From positions 1 to 55,948 of the forward strand of contig JAJDAJ010000084.1 in assembly GCA_029261925.1 (NCBI GenBank): a DNA stretch of 55,948 nt, written 5' to 3'. Below the pieces are notes generated by a model. It saw only the letters and a program-made list of their open reading frames with translations, was not told the origin of the DNA and searched no databases. Source of the DNA: Deltaproteobacteria bacterium. Lineage in GTDB: Bacteria > Myxococcota_A > UBA9160 > SZUA-336. Position 1 is the first letter of the stretch. Each line of letters begins with the position of its first letter. Shown here one piece after another: positions 7,312 through 16,369 of this stretch. A program made the position numbers and the translations under genes.

Positions 7312-8655
7312 ATGATCCGATCCGCGGCACCGCGGCGTCCCTGCTCCATGAGCCGGGAAGAGCATGCGCAGCGAGCAAGCAGGACGATCGGTGCCGTGCC
7401 CGCGCTGCTCGTCCTGGCCGCGCTCCTGGCGGGCTGCGCCATCCCCGCCATCCTGCCCTCGATCGCGGACATCCCGCCCGCCGAGCCCCAGGCGATCGAC
7501 GGGATCTGGCGCCTCGAGGAGTACAAGGCGCGCATCCGCATCGAGGCGGGCCGGGTCTGGGCCTACGAGCCCTACGTGGTGATCGCCGTGGCGATCGCCA
7601 AGGATCAGGTGACCGTCCGGGACCTGCACCAGACCGGTCCGCGGACCTGGGTGGGCCACGACATGGGCGCCAACGGGCCCTTCGAGGCCGTGCTCAACGA
7701 TGCCGGCAAGCTCGACATGACCGTCACGCCCCTGATCGGGTTCCCGTTGAAGATCACCGCCGAGCGCGTCGAGCTCGACTACCCCGGCTGGCTCGCGGCC
7801 CAGGCCGCCAGCGAGCAGATCGTGGCCGCTCCCGCGGGTCTGGGCGCCGCGGTCGCCGACACGCGCCGGCCCGGGCCGGCCCCGGGCCGCCTGGCTCCCG
7901 CGCCTCAGCCCGCAGCGCTTCCGCTCCAGGGTCTCACGCCCGGCAGCTTCGGGCGCTACCACGCGCTGGTGATCGGCAACGACAGCTATCGCGGCCTGCC
8001 GTCGCTGCGCACCGCGCGGCGCGACGCGCGCGCCGTCGGCGCGCTGCTGCGCGAGCGCTACGGGTTCCGGGTTCGAGAGCTCCTCGACGCCACGCGCGAG
8101 GACATCCTGGTCGCCCTGGGCGACCTGCGCCGCGATCTCGGTCCGGACGACAACCTGCTGATCTACTACGCGGGGCACGGCTGGCTCGATCCCGAGGCCG
8201 ACGAGGGCTACTGGCTGCCCATCGACGCGTCGCAGGACAGCAACGTGCACTGGATCTCCAACGCCTCGATCACCAGCAGCCTCAAGGCGCTGCGGGCACG
8301 CCAGCTGCTGGTCGTGGCCGACAGCTGCTACTCGGGCAAGCTCACGCGTGGGCTGCAGATGAGCACACGGGCCCAGCGCTCGATTACACACGTCGCGCAG
8401 AAGCGCTCGCGCCTGGTGATCTCGTCGGGAGGGCTCGAGCCCGTGCTCGACTCCGGGGGAGGGGACCACTCGGTGTTCGCGGCGGCCTTTCTCGACGCGC
8501 TGCGCGACAACCCGGGACTGCTCGACGCGACCACCCTGTTCGCCGGCATTCGCCGGCGCGTGCTGGTCAACGCCGACCAGACGCCCGAGCTGGCCGACAT
8601 CCGCAAGGCCGGCCACGAGGGCGGCGATTTCTTCTTCCTGCCGGTCGCCGAGTAG
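7312..8655 (+). CDS. Lipoprotein with C-terminal caspase (peptidase C14) domain
   Basis: 447 residues from ATG 7312; ATG 7348 is an alternative start that still keeps the signal. Residues 28-42 form a lipoprotein signal ending in LLAGC (Cys42). Residues 60-160 form a beta-rich domain of no recognised family, followed by a Pro/Ala linker to about 210. Residues 213-447 are a caspase-like peptidase: RYHALVIGNDSYRGLPSL opens the fold, the catalytic His is His289 in YYAGHG, and the catalytic Cys is Cys339 in ADSCYSG. Both dyad residues are present, so it should be active. It is predicted to be membrane-anchored in the periplasm. Bacterial orthocaspases are linked to stress, signalling and self-recognition; the role here is unknown. 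Confidence 0.88.
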   Translation: MIRSAAPRRPCSMSREEHAQRASRTIGAVPALLVLAALLAGCAIPAILPSIADIPPAEPQAIDGIWRLEEYKARIRIEAGRVWAYEPYVVIAVAIAKDQVTVRDLHQTGPRTWVGHDMGANGPFEAVLNDAGKLDMTVTPLIGFPLKITAERVELDYPGWLAAQAASEQIVAAPAGLGAAVADTRRPGPAPGRLAPAPQPAALPLQGLTPGSFGRYHALVIGNDSYRGLPSLRTARRDARAVGALLRERYGFRVRELLDATREDILVALGDLRRDLGPDDNLLIYYAGHGWLDPEADEGYWLPIDASQDSNVHWISNASITSSLKALRARQLLVVADSCYSGKLTRGLQMSTRAQRSITHVAQKRSRLVISSGGLEPVLDSGGGDHSVFAAAFLDALRDNPGLLDATTLFAGIRRRVLVNADQTPELADIRKAGHEGGDFFFLPVAE

Positions 8656-8723
8656 GTCGACGGCCGGGCCCGCGTGCCGGCCGCGGCTTGTCGGTCTGCG
8701 AGCGAATCCCTATCCGTAGGAGC

Positions 8724-9779
8724 GTGTCCGTCACGCTGAGCACGATCGATCGCGCGCGCTACCGGCTCCAGCACCGGGCGCTGTTCGCCCTGCTGGGCCC
8801 GCCGATGCTCGCGTTCCACCGGCTGCTCGGTCCGCGCCTGCCGCGCGCCGGCGCGTCGCAGATCGGCGCGCTGCGGCGCCGGCTCGAGGCGCTGTTCGCG
8901 CGCGACCTCGACAACGTCGAGCAGGGGATCTACCCGCGCGAGCTGCTCTTCCGCACGCCCGCGTACGAGGACCTGCGCCAGCTGCCCGCGCTGCTCGGTG
9001 ATCTGCCGCGGATCGCGTGGCGCATCGCGCGTCGCGCCTGGGACGAGCTGCCCGACGACGTCGAGCTCGAGGGGTTCCCGCGCTACTACCGGCGCACCTT
9101 CCACTGGCAGAGCGACGGCTGGCTCTCGGAGCGCTCGGCCGCCCTGTACGACCTCGAGGTCGAGGCGCTCTTCGGCGGCACCGGCGACGTGATGCGGCGC
9201 ATGGCGCTCTCGCCGCTGGTCGAGGTCCTGCGCGACGCCCGCGGCCCGCGTCTGCTCGACGTGGGCTGCGGTACCGGCCGCTTCCTGCGCCACGTGCTCG
9301 CTGCGCTGCCGCGCGCCCGGGTCTTCGGCCTGGACCTGAGTCCCTTCTACCTGGCACGGGCACACGGCATGCTCGGGCCGCGCCACCCCGTGAGCCTGGT
9401 GGCCGACAACGCCGAGTGCATGCCCTTCGACACCGGGCGCTTCGACGCGGTGAGCTGTGTCTTCGTGATGCACGAGCTTCCGCCGGCCGCTCGCCGGCGC
9501 GTCGCGGCCGAGATGCGCCGCGTGCTCGCACCCGGCGGACGCCTGGTCGTCTGCGACTCGGTGCAGATCAGCGACAGCCCGGAGCTCCGGCCGTTCCTGG
9601 ACGGCTTCCCGCGCCTGTACCACGAGCCCTTCTTCCGCAGCTACGCGCGCGACGATCTCGGCGAGCTGCTGACCGGCGCCGGCTTCGAGATCGAGTCGGT
9701 CGAGCCGGCCTTCCTGTCGAAGGTGGTCGTGGCGCGCGCGACGGGCGAGGCGCTGCCCGGGCCTGCTACTCCTCGATGA
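8724..9779 (+). CDS. SAM-dependent methyltransferase (class I)
   Basis: 351 residues from GTG 8724, with TAGGAG just upstream. The first 150 residues are a helical, Arg-rich region with no recognised domain. The catalytic Rossmann domain follows: motif I is RLLDVGCGTGRFLRH, motif II RVFGLDLSPFYLARA, then VADNAECMPFDTGRFDAVSCVFVMHELP (quoted in parts: acidic D-N-A-E and F-D-A-V) and the PGGRLVVCDS strand. This pattern is typical of UbiE/COQ5-like or lipid/quinone methyltransferases. The substrate is unknown. Its 3' end overlaps the convergent acyl-CoA ligase by 14 bases. Confidence 0.88.
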   Translation: MSVTLSTIDRARYRLQHRALFALLGPPMLAFHRLLGPRLPRAGASQIGALRRRLEALFARDLDNVEQGIYPRELLFRTPAYEDLRQLPALLGDLPRIAWRIARRAWDELPDDVELEGFPRYYRRTFHWQSDGWLSERSAALYDLEVEALFGGTGDVMRRMALSPLVEVLRDARGPRLLDVGCGTGRFLRHVLAALPRARVFGLDLSPFYLARAHGMLGPRHPVSLVADNAECMPFDTGRFDAVSCVFVMHELPPAARRRVAAEMRRVLAPGGRLVVCDSVQISDSPELRPFLDGFPRLYHEPFFRSYARDDLGELLTGAGFEIESVEPAFLSKVVVARATGEALPGPATPR

Positions 9780-11442
9780 AGCGGTTCTCCGACTCGCCCG
9801 TCAGCACCTGCTTGAGCAGCTTGCCGCTCGCGTTGCGGGGCAGCGGCTCGTCGCGCAGCTCGATGTACGCGGGCACCTTGTAGTACGCCAGCGTCTCGCC
9901 GACGAACTTCCGCAGCTGCCCGGGATCCGGGGACGCGCCGGGCACCGGTACGACGATCGCCTTGACCTCCTGTCCGAGGGTGCGGTGATCGACGCCGACC
10001 ACGGCCGACTCGTGCACCCCGGGGTGCTCCTCGAGGCGGTTCTCGATCTCGACGGGGTACACGTTCTCGCCGCCGCGGATGATCATGTCGCGCTTGCGCG
10101 AGGCCAGGTACAGCAGTCCGTCACGCAGGTGGCCGATGTCGCCGGTCTTGAGCCAGCCTCCCGGCCGGATCGCGTCGGCGGTGGCCTCGGGGTTCCGCCA
10201 GTACCCGGGCATGACCATGGCGCCGCGCACGCAGATGTTCGCGTCCACGCCCTCGGGCTGCTCGACGTCGTCGTCGTCGAGGATCGCGACCTCGACCGTC
10301 GGCATCACCCCGCCCACGCAGTCCGGGTGCTCGCGCAGCATGGCGTCGGTGGCGATCGTCGCCAGGCCACCGCACTCGGTCAGGCCGTAGCCGACCGAGA
10401 GCGCGTGGGCGCAGTGCGGCAGCTTCCTGCGGATCAGTCTCTGGAGCTCCGGCGAGAACGTCGAGCCCCCGCCCCCGATCGACTGCACCTGCGACCAGTC
10501 GCCCTGCTCGAAGGCCGGGTGCTCGAGCAGCAGCCAGATCTGCGTGGTCACACCGCCCCAGCGGGTGATGCCCTCCTCGCGGGTCAGCCGGAAGATCTTC
10601 TCCGGGTCGAAGCGCCCGCTGGTCCAGACGTACTTGTTGCCCGAGTACGGTCCCCCGAGCGCGCAGCTCTGCAGGCCGGACACGTGGAAGAGCGGGGCCG
10701 TCGCGATCGACACCTGCCGCGGCGGCTCGACGTCGACGGGCGTGCCGTACATCACCGCGACCCGGCGCTGCGTGAACTCCATCATGCACAGGAAGGCGAT
10801 CAGGTTGCGATGCGTCGCGATCGCGCCCTTGGGTCGCCCCGTCGTGCCGCTGGTGAACAGGATGACCGCAGGGTCGTCCTCGTCGATAGAGGCGTCGGGC
10901 AGGGGCGCGTCGAGGTCGTGATTCCAGAGCTCGGCGAAGCCGTCCTCCATCACGACCGTCGGGCAGCCCGGGTCCGCGCCCTCGAGCCGGTCGATGCGGC
11001 GCCGGTCGGCGATCAGGAGCTTGGGCTCGGTCAGCTCGAGGCCGTAGTGGATCTCGTCGGCCGTCCACCAGCCGTTCATGCCCACGGCGATCGCGTCGAG
11101 CGAGATCGTGGCCCAGAGCGACACGATCCACTCGGCGCTGTTGGCGCCCAGGATCGCGACCCGGTCGCCGGGCCCGATGTCGTACCGCTCCTGGAAGGCG
11201 CGCGCGACCGACGCCACCACGCGCACGTGCTCGGCGGAGCTCAGGCGGCGCCCGTCGTCGAAGACCCAGAGGTCCTGGTCACCGCGCTCCGCCGAGCGCG
11301 CGAGGATCTCGCGCAGATCGTGCGGCCGGTTGCGGAAGACCTGCAGCGGCACGCCGCCGACCGTCTCCCGGGTGATCTCGTAGGGCCCGCCGGGGCCGGC
11401 GAGCAGGGCGTTCGCTTCCTCGAGGCTGAGCTTGGGCTCCAT
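9766..11442 (-). CDS. AMP-dependent fatty acyl-CoA ligase
   Basis: 558 residues of the ANL adenylating superfamily. The phosphate loop LFTSGTTGRPKGA, the GYGLTECGG motif, the hinge region LYLASRKRDMIIRGGENVYPVEIE (acyl-ligase A8 core) and the catalytic lysine region PRNASGKLLK are all intact. It should activate a carboxylic acid to the acyl-AMP and then acyl-CoA. ATG 11442 has no clear ribosome site. It faces the methyltransferase convergently with a 14-base overlap and is 102 bases from the co-directional short-chain dehydrogenase upstream. It is one of three such ligases in the window and is not closely similar to the others. Confidence 0.93.
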   Translation of the reverse strand: MEPKLSLEEANALLAGPGGPYEITRETVGGVPLQVFRNRPHDLREILARSAERGDQDLWVFDDGRRLSSAEHVRVVASVARAFQERYDIGPGDRVAILGANSAEWIVSLWATISLDAIAVGMNGWWTADEIHYGLELTEPKLLIADRRRIDRLEGADPGCPTVVMEDGFAELWNHDLDAPLPDASIDEDDPAVILFTSGTTGRPKGAIATHRNLIAFLCMMEFTQRRVAVMYGTPVDVEPPRQVSIATAPLFHVSGLQSCALGGPYSGNKYVWTSGRFDPEKIFRLTREEGITRWGGVTTQIWLLLEHPAFEQGDWSQVQSIGGGGSTFSPELQRLIRRKLPHCAHALSVGYGLTECGGLATIATDAMLREHPDCVGGVMPTVEVAILDDDDVEQPEGVDANICVRGAMVMPGYWRNPEATADAIRPGGWLKTGDIGHLRDGLLYLASRKRDMIIRGGENVYPVEIENRLEEHPGVHESAVVGVDHRTLGQEVKAIVVPVPGASPDPGQLRKFVGETLAYYKVPAYIELRDEPLPRNASGKLLKQVLTGESENRFIEE

Positions 11443-11544
11443 GCCCGGGATTCAACCACAGCTGGGGCGCGGCGTGCTGGCAGGTCGCGGCTCTGGCCGG
11501 ACCGGATCCCGTGCCCGGCGGAGGCCGGGTCCCGACGCAGCCGG

Positions 11545-12327
11545 CTACTGGCCCGGCAGCTCGATCGAGCGGCCGGCCGTCCAGCCGCCGTCGACCACGA
11601 GCGCGCTGCCGGTCACGAAGCTGGCATCGTCCGACGCGAGGAACAGGGCGGGACCGGCGATCTCCTCGGGCCGGCCGAGCCGCTTCATGGCGTGCCAGGC
11701 GATCATCTGGTCACGGATCGGCGCCGAGTCGTCCGACGTCAGGCCTGCCGTGAGCGGCGTGTCGATCAGGCCCGGGCACAGGCAGTTCACGCGGATCCCG
11801 TGGCGCGCGTAGTCGAGGGCGAGATTCTTCGTCAGCAGCACCACGCCGCCCTTCGACGCGTTGTAGGGCAGCGTGCCGCTCATGCCCTCGAGCCCCTCGA
11901 CGCTCGCCAGGTTGACGATGCAGCCCGACCCCTGCGCGACCATGTGGCGCAGCGCGTGCTTGCAGGCCAGGAACGTCCCCTTGAGGTTGATGTCGACCAC
12001 GCGGTCCCACTCGGCCACGTCGAGCTCGTGGGCGACGCCACCGCCGCCCACACCGGCGGCATTGACGAGCACGTCGATGCGCCCGAAGCGCCCGGCCGCG
12101 GTGTCGACGACCTCGCGCAGTCGATCCTCGTCGCGCACGTCGACGCCGTCCACCATCCAGGCCCCGGGCGCCGCCGCCTCGACGGCCTTCCAGGCCTCGG
12201 GGGCGGGAGCGTGGAGGTCCACACCCGCGATCGATGCCCCCTCATCGGCGAACCGACGGGCACAGGCCAGCCCGATGCCCGAGGCGGCGCCGGTGATGAG
12301 GGCGACGCGGTCGCGCAGACGTGTCAT
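11545..12327 (-). CDS. SDR family NAD(P)-dependent oxidoreductase
   Basis: 260 residues, a classical short-chain dehydrogenase. TGAASGIG (residues 13-20) binds the nucleotide; Asp at the end of the second strand (AGVDLHA) favours NAD over NADP. NAAGVGGG, the catalytic Ser in NLASVEG, Tyr-x-x-x-Lys in YNASKGG and the PGLIDTPL segment are all present. The start at 12327 has AAGGAGA upstream. It probably oxidises a secondary alcohol or reduces a ketone; the neighbouring acyl-CoA ligase, 102 bases downstream in the same direction, suggests fatty-acid or terpenoid/steroid intermediates. It faces a repeat-filled divergent gap. Confidence 0.92.
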   Translation of the reverse strand: MTRLRDRVALITGAASGIGLACARRFADEGASIAGVDLHAPAPEAWKAVEAAAPGAWMVDGVDVRDEDRLREVVDTAAGRFGRIDVLVNAAGVGGGGVAHELDVAEWDRVVDINLKGTFLACKHALRHMVAQGSGCIVNLASVEGLEGMSGTLPYNASKGGVVLLTKNLALDYARHGIRVNCLCPGLIDTPLTAGLTSDDSAPIRDQMIAWHAMKRLGRPEEIAGPALFLASDDASFVTGSALVVDGGWTAGRSIELPGQ

Positions 12328-12378
12328 GAGGGTCTCCTTGGCGGGGCGCGATTGTCTCGCAGACCGCCAGAGAGGGCC

Positions 12379-12600
12379 AGCGCGTGGTGCGCCAGCGCGT
12401 GGTGCCCCAGCGCGTGGTGCAGCGCGTGGTGCCAGGTAACGCTCAGCTCGCCTCTCAGCGCGGCGCGTGGTGCCAGGTAACGCTCAGCTCGCCTCTCGGT
12501 GCGGCGCGTGGTGCCAGGTAACGCTCAGCTCGCCTCTCGGTGCCAGGCACCTGCCTCGGGCACCTGCCTCGTTCCCGGTGCCAGGCACCAGCCCGCTGGC
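12379..12600 (+). repeat. Tandem array of the interspersed repeat (three 41-base units plus degenerate flanks)
   Basis: GGTGCCAGGTAAC occurs at 12428-12440, 12469-12481 and 12510-12522, an exact 41-base period; the units share the downstream GCTCAGCTCGCCTCTC. On the left (12379-12430) are four shorter degenerate copies of CAGCGCGTGGTGC. On the right are palindromic derivatives GGTGCCAGGCACC (12539-12550 and 12577-12589) and CTGGCACCAGCCCG. The array fills most of the divergent gap 12328-12682, which otherwise shows no gene. Exact phase suggests recent tandem duplication. Confidence 0.9.
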
Positions 12601-12682
12601 ACCAGCCCGCTGCGCCCCCGGGCGCCACGCATCGGCCGCCGCGGCCACATCCTCGCAGGGGAGTGCCGGAGGGGTCGATCCT

Positions 12683-12811
12683 ATGTTCACTCGATTCGCG
12701 TGGGCCGTCGTGGTCTTCTCGATCTGCGCCTGGGTGTCGGCGCACAGCTGGGGAGGCGGGGGCGGCCCGGATCTCGATATGGCGATGCAGGCGCTTCTCG
12801 GTCGCTCCTGA
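12683..12811 (+). CDS. Putative small secreted or membrane peptide (42 aa)
   Basis: ATG 12683 is preceded by GGAGGGG at suitable spacing. The peptide begins MFTRFAWAVVVFSICAWVSA, a hydrophobic segment that could be a signal peptide or single membrane helix, then HSWGGGGGPDLDMAM and a short tail. It lies 100 bases before the lipoprotein gene, in the same direction, and may be its leader cistron. No homologous family was recognised. A chance reading frame is possible. Confidence 0.4.
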   Translation: MFTRFAWAVVVFSICAWVSAHSWGGGGGPDLDMAMQALLGRS

Positions 12812-12912
12812 CCGGCGCCCACGACGCGCTGCGCCCTCAAGCGCACGCAGCAGAGTCCGAAGGGTGACGCACGGCTCCGGAGCGCCCTGCGCCCGGGTCG
12901 TGGAGGACCCCG

Positions 12913-14028
12913 ATGCTCTTCGACCGCAGGGGTCGCCTGGCGTGGGCGGCCCTCCTGGCACTCGCCTGCAGCCCGATCGACCGTGGACCCGAGCTGCCGC
13001 CCGGCGCCTGGGTCGCCGGGGACGCCGGCTCCCTGTCACGCGTGCTCGCGCGCGTGGAGCACCGCGATGACCTGCCGATCGGCCGCGCCGCGACGGCCCT
13101 GCGGCATCGCATCGGCGGCTGCCGCCTGGTCTACGGGCACGACGCCGGGGGCTCGATCGCGGGCGCGCTGGCGGCTGCCGACTGTACGGGGTCGTTCGAT
13201 CCGGGAGTGGCTGCGCTGCGCGGCGACGCCGGCCTCGCGCTCGCGGTCCCGGTCGGCGCGCAGGGACGGATCGAGGGCACCGCTCGCGTCGATGCGGCCG
13301 GAGGCGTCGAGCTCGACGCACGTCTCGCGCTGCCTGACGGCTCGGCGATCGCCCAGCTGCTCGAGCCCGCCGAGCAACCGCCCGGCCCCGGAGTCCTCAA
13401 CGCGGACGACACCCTCCTGCATGCCCGGCTGCGCCCGGCCGCGGGCCTCGACATCGCGCGCCTGGTCCCGGACGGCAGCCAGGGCGCCGACCTGTTCCGC
13501 CTGAAGAGCCGGCTGTTCTCGGGTGTGGTCCTCGACGGGACCTGGGAGATCGCGGTCTACATGCCCGACGGCCCCACCGAGCTGCCGCCGATGGCGCTGG
13601 CCGTCGGCTTCCGCATGCGCGACGCGGCACTCGCGGCGGCGGACGAGTTCGTCGGCGAGCTGCGCCGGAACTGGCCGGTGCAGCAGAGCGCCCACACCTT
13701 CAGCGCGGGGCAGGGCGCGTGCCTGACCGAGCTGCGCGTGCTGCCGGGCCTCGCGCCCTGCTACCTGGCCACCGGCGACTCGCTGGTCGTGGGCTGGAAC
13801 CCCGGGAGTCTCGAGCGCGCGCTCGCCCGCGGCTCGGTGGATGCGCCCGATGGCGCCATGGTCGTGCACCTGGAGCGCTTCGGCGAGGCCGACGCGCGCC
13901 TCGGCCGCGGCGGCGGCGAGACCCTGCGCCGGCTCGACTACGCCTGGGAGCGCCTCGAGGCGCGGCCGGAGCGCCGCGACGGGGCCTTCCATCTCAGCGT
14001 GCGCCTGGTCGTGGGAGACGCCTCGTGA
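12913..14028 (+). CDS. Hypothetical lipoprotein, coupled to the downstream phosphodiesterase-like gene
   Basis: 371 residues. ATG 12913 follows GGAGGA. The N-terminus MLFDRRGRLAWAALLALAC has an Arg-rich n-region, a hydrophobic core and a lipobox-like LALAC (Cys about 19). The remainder is an acidic, beta-rich protein without recognised motifs, with four further Cys residues (one near 70, one in a DCTG at about 90, and two flanking LTELRVLPGLAP near 275-285) that could form disulfides. The stop codon overlaps the next start (GTGA at 14025-14028), so translation is coupled. The protein is probably lipid-anchored in the periplasm and works with the product of 14025-16322. The function is not recognised. 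Confidence 0.75.
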   Translation: MLFDRRGRLAWAALLALACSPIDRGPELPPGAWVAGDAGSLSRVLARVEHRDDLPIGRAATALRHRIGGCRLVYGHDAGGSIAGALAAADCTGSFDPGVAALRGDAGLALAVPVGAQGRIEGTARVDAAGGVELDARLALPDGSAIAQLLEPAEQPPGPGVLNADDTLLHARLRPAAGLDIARLVPDGSQGADLFRLKSRLFSGVVLDGTWEIAVYMPDGPTELPPMALAVGFRMRDAALAAADEFVGELRRNWPVQQSAHTFSAGQGACLTELRVLPGLAPCYLATGDSLVVGWNPGSLERALARGSVDAPDGAMVVHLERFGEADARLGRGGGETLRRLDYAWERLEARPERRDGAFHLSVRLVVGDAS

Positions 14029-16322
14029 GGGCCCGGGGGCTCGGTGCCGGGATCCTGGTGGTGCTGCTGGCCGGGCTGGCGAGCACCGGGTACGTGGCGG
14101 TGCAGCGGCTGGAACGCCAGCTGGAGATCGCGGGGATCTGCGACGCCGCGCAGGCCGGTGAATGGGCCGCGGCGGTCGCGCACGGCGAGGGGCCCACGGG
14201 GCCCGACGAGGACGGCCGCATCGCCGCCGAGTGCCTGTGCTGGGCCTACGCGGCGACCGAGCAGCTCGACGCCTGCGTCGCCCTGCTCGACCGCGTCATC
14301 AGCGAGCCCGGGGGGCAGGACTGGGTCCCCGACCTGACGCTGACGCGCATGCTGCTGCGCAAGCGCATCGAGGCCGGGCGCTATCCCGAGGCAGCCGAGC
14401 TGGCGCGACGTGCGACACAGGAGCATCCGGGTGACGTGGCGTTGCTCGAGCTCGAGCTGATGAGCCGCGGCTCGATCGAGGGCGAGAAGGCGGTCCTCGA
14501 GGACATGCGTGCGCGGCTGCGCAGGGGCGGCGACGAGGAGCGGCACGTGCGTCTCGTGGTGGCGGCCGGCTACGAGCGGCTCGGTGACTATGCGACCGCG
14601 CTCGAGGTGCTGGGTGACGTCCCGCCGCCGGCGGGGGATCCGGCGCAGCTCGCCTGGTTCGAGGCGCGAGCGGCGGCGCTCGGCTCCCTGGGCCGCGCCG
14701 ATGAGCTGCGTGCCATGTACCGGCGCTGGGAGGAGCTCGGCGGGGACCCGCACGAGATCCGCGCGCGCTACGCGATCCGCCTCAGCCAGTTCGGGCTGGA
14801 GGATCCCGAGCACTCGCGCGAGGCCCTGCTGCGCCGGGCCATGCTCGACGAGGAGAACATCGCCGACGAGGGTCTGCGCCGCACCATCTACGAGCGCCTG
14901 ATCGGGCGCCTGCTGGTCGACCAGAAGATCGACCGGGCGCTCGAGGTCTACGACCGTGCGGTCGAGCGCTTTGACCACATCCTGATCTCTCGCGAGGAGA
15001 TCCTGCGCACCGCGCGCGCCGGCCGCATGTCGGACCTGACCGGGTCGGCCGAGGCCGGTCGCATCGTCTTCCGCCTCCCGGACGACGCGCCGACGGGCAC
15101 CCTGCTGCTCTCGCCCCCCCAGGATGCTCCGGCCGACGCGCCCTACGAGCGCATCGCGGGCGGCGGGGCCGGTGCCACCCTCGAGGCCCGGCGGGTGAGC
15201 GGAAAGTACCCGTTCCGCTGGGTCTACATGGACGGGGACGGTGCGCCCCGGGCCTCCGGTAGCACCTGGGCAGACCGGGCCCTGACCTCGATCGACGTGC
15301 GCATCCGGCCCGCCCCTGAGCGTGCCTTCAGCGCCCCGACACAGGCGCCCGGAGACGGGCGACGCCGCGTCTTCGTGGTGATCAACGACTGCCAGGACTG
15401 GCGACTCACCCGGTACCTGCTCGCCCGCGGCGAGCTGCCGATGCACCGCTTCCTGCTGGACCGCGGCCAGAGCGCGGTGGTCGAGAGCTCGCCGGCCTTC
15501 ACCGGCGCGGCCATGGAGAGCCTGGTCTGGCCCGATCGCGGCGAGCGCGCGACCTTCGTCGGCGTCGTCAACCGGCTGGGCCTCGAGCTCGCCGGCCTCG
15601 CCTCGGTGGGCGAGAATCCGTTCGCCTTCCTGCAGCCGCTGCTGCCCGAGGGCGAGACGCTCTTCGAGCGCATCGGCGCCGGCGACCGCGTGGCCCTGAA
15701 CCTGCTGTTCTCGCACGGCCACGTCCGAGCGGGCCGTCATGCCGAGCTCATCGGCCCCGCCGGCCGCCGTCGGGCGCTCGAAGACCTGCGCGCCATGCGC
15801 GCGCTCCGCAGTGAGGAGATGGTCGACCTGCCGCCCGGCCTGACCATGCCCCAGTACCGCGCCGAGGTCCACAAGATGGCGGCCGAGCTGGATACGGCGG
15901 TCGACCTCGCGCGGGCGGGCGAGGTCGACCTGCTGATGCTGCGCGTCGAGCCGCTCGACATCATCACCCATGGCTTCTTCACCGAGCTGATGCGACCGAT
16001 GCAGGACGACGGCCGGGCAACCCTGCTCTGGCCCTACCGCTACATCGACTCGCGCCTGCAGCAGGTCTATGCCGCTCTGGACGCCGACGACATCCTGGTC
16101 GTGATGTCGGACCACGGCATCCGCACCGCGCTCGAGCACGATGAGGACTCCTTCTTCGTCGCGGTCGGCCCCGGCATTCCGCACGGTCGCATCCCCGGCC
16201 GCCCGCACCTGCGCGGCGTTCCCGAGCTGATCGCACGCCTCCTCGACGTCGAGGCCGACTGGCCCGAGACCGGCCTCGCGACCTGGCTGCCCGATCCGAC
16301 CCGACGCGCCGCCGCGCGCTAG
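14025..16322 (+). CDS. Membrane-anchored TPR protein with alkaline-phosphatase/phosphodiesterase-like domain
   Basis: 765 residues from GTG 14025. Residues 6-28 form an N-terminal membrane anchor (GAGILVVLLAGLASTGYVAV). Residues 35-340 are alpha-helical TPR/Sel1-like repeats. After a beta-rich linker, residues 450-760 match the type I phosphodiesterase/alkaline phosphatase superfamily: RVFVVINDCQDW supplies the first metal Asp (about 453), SSPAFTGAAMESL the Thr at the nucleophile position (about 490), and VVMSDHGIR the late metal Asp-His (about 694). It is predicted to be periplasmic. The natural substrate (phosphodiester, sulfate or lipid head group) is unknown. The domain order, TPR before the hydrolase, and the coupling to a lipoprotein are unusual. 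Confidence 0.72.
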   Translation: MRARGLGAGILVVLLAGLASTGYVAVQRLERQLEIAGICDAAQAGEWAAAVAHGEGPTGPDEDGRIAAECLCWAYAATEQLDACVALLDRVISEPGGQDWVPDLTLTRMLLRKRIEAGRYPEAAELARRATQEHPGDVALLELELMSRGSIEGEKAVLEDMRARLRRGGDEERHVRLVVAAGYERLGDYATALEVLGDVPPPAGDPAQLAWFEARAAALGSLGRADELRAMYRRWEELGGDPHEIRARYAIRLSQFGLEDPEHSREALLRRAMLDEENIADEGLRRTIYERLIGRLLVDQKIDRALEVYDRAVERFDHILISREEILRTARAGRMSDLTGSAEAGRIVFRLPDDAPTGTLLLSPPQDAPADAPYERIAGGGAGATLEARRVSGKYPFRWVYMDGDGAPRASGSTWADRALTSIDVRIRPAPERAFSAPTQAPGDGRRRVFVVINDCQDWRLTRYLLARGELPMHRFLLDRGQSAVVESSPAFTGAAMESLVWPDRGERATFVGVVNRLGLELAGLASVGENPFAFLQPLLPEGETLFERIGAGDRVALNLLFSHGHVRAGRHAELIGPAGRRRALEDLRAMRALRSEEMVDLPPGLTMPQYRAEVHKMAAELDTAVDLARAGEVDLLMLRVEPLDIITHGFFTELMRPMQDDGRATLLWPYRYIDSRLQQVYAALDADDILVVMSDHGIRTALEHDEDSFFVAVGPGIPHGRIPGRPHLRGVPELIARLLDVEADWPETGLATWLPDPTRRAAAR

Positions 16323-16369
16323 CCCTGGCTGCTCGGAAGCCGGGCCCCGGGCGGGTGCTGCCCCGGGCG

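Noticed and set aside
12379..12600. Repeat array as a CRISPR
   Set aside because: The 41-base units are tandem with no variable spacers, the repeat core is only 13 bases, and no cas genes are present.
13938..16208. 756-codon leftward open frame opposite the TPR/phosphodiesterase-like gene
   Set aside because: No recognisable domain, whereas the rightward frame has a membrane anchor, TPR-like helices and phosphodiesterase motifs.
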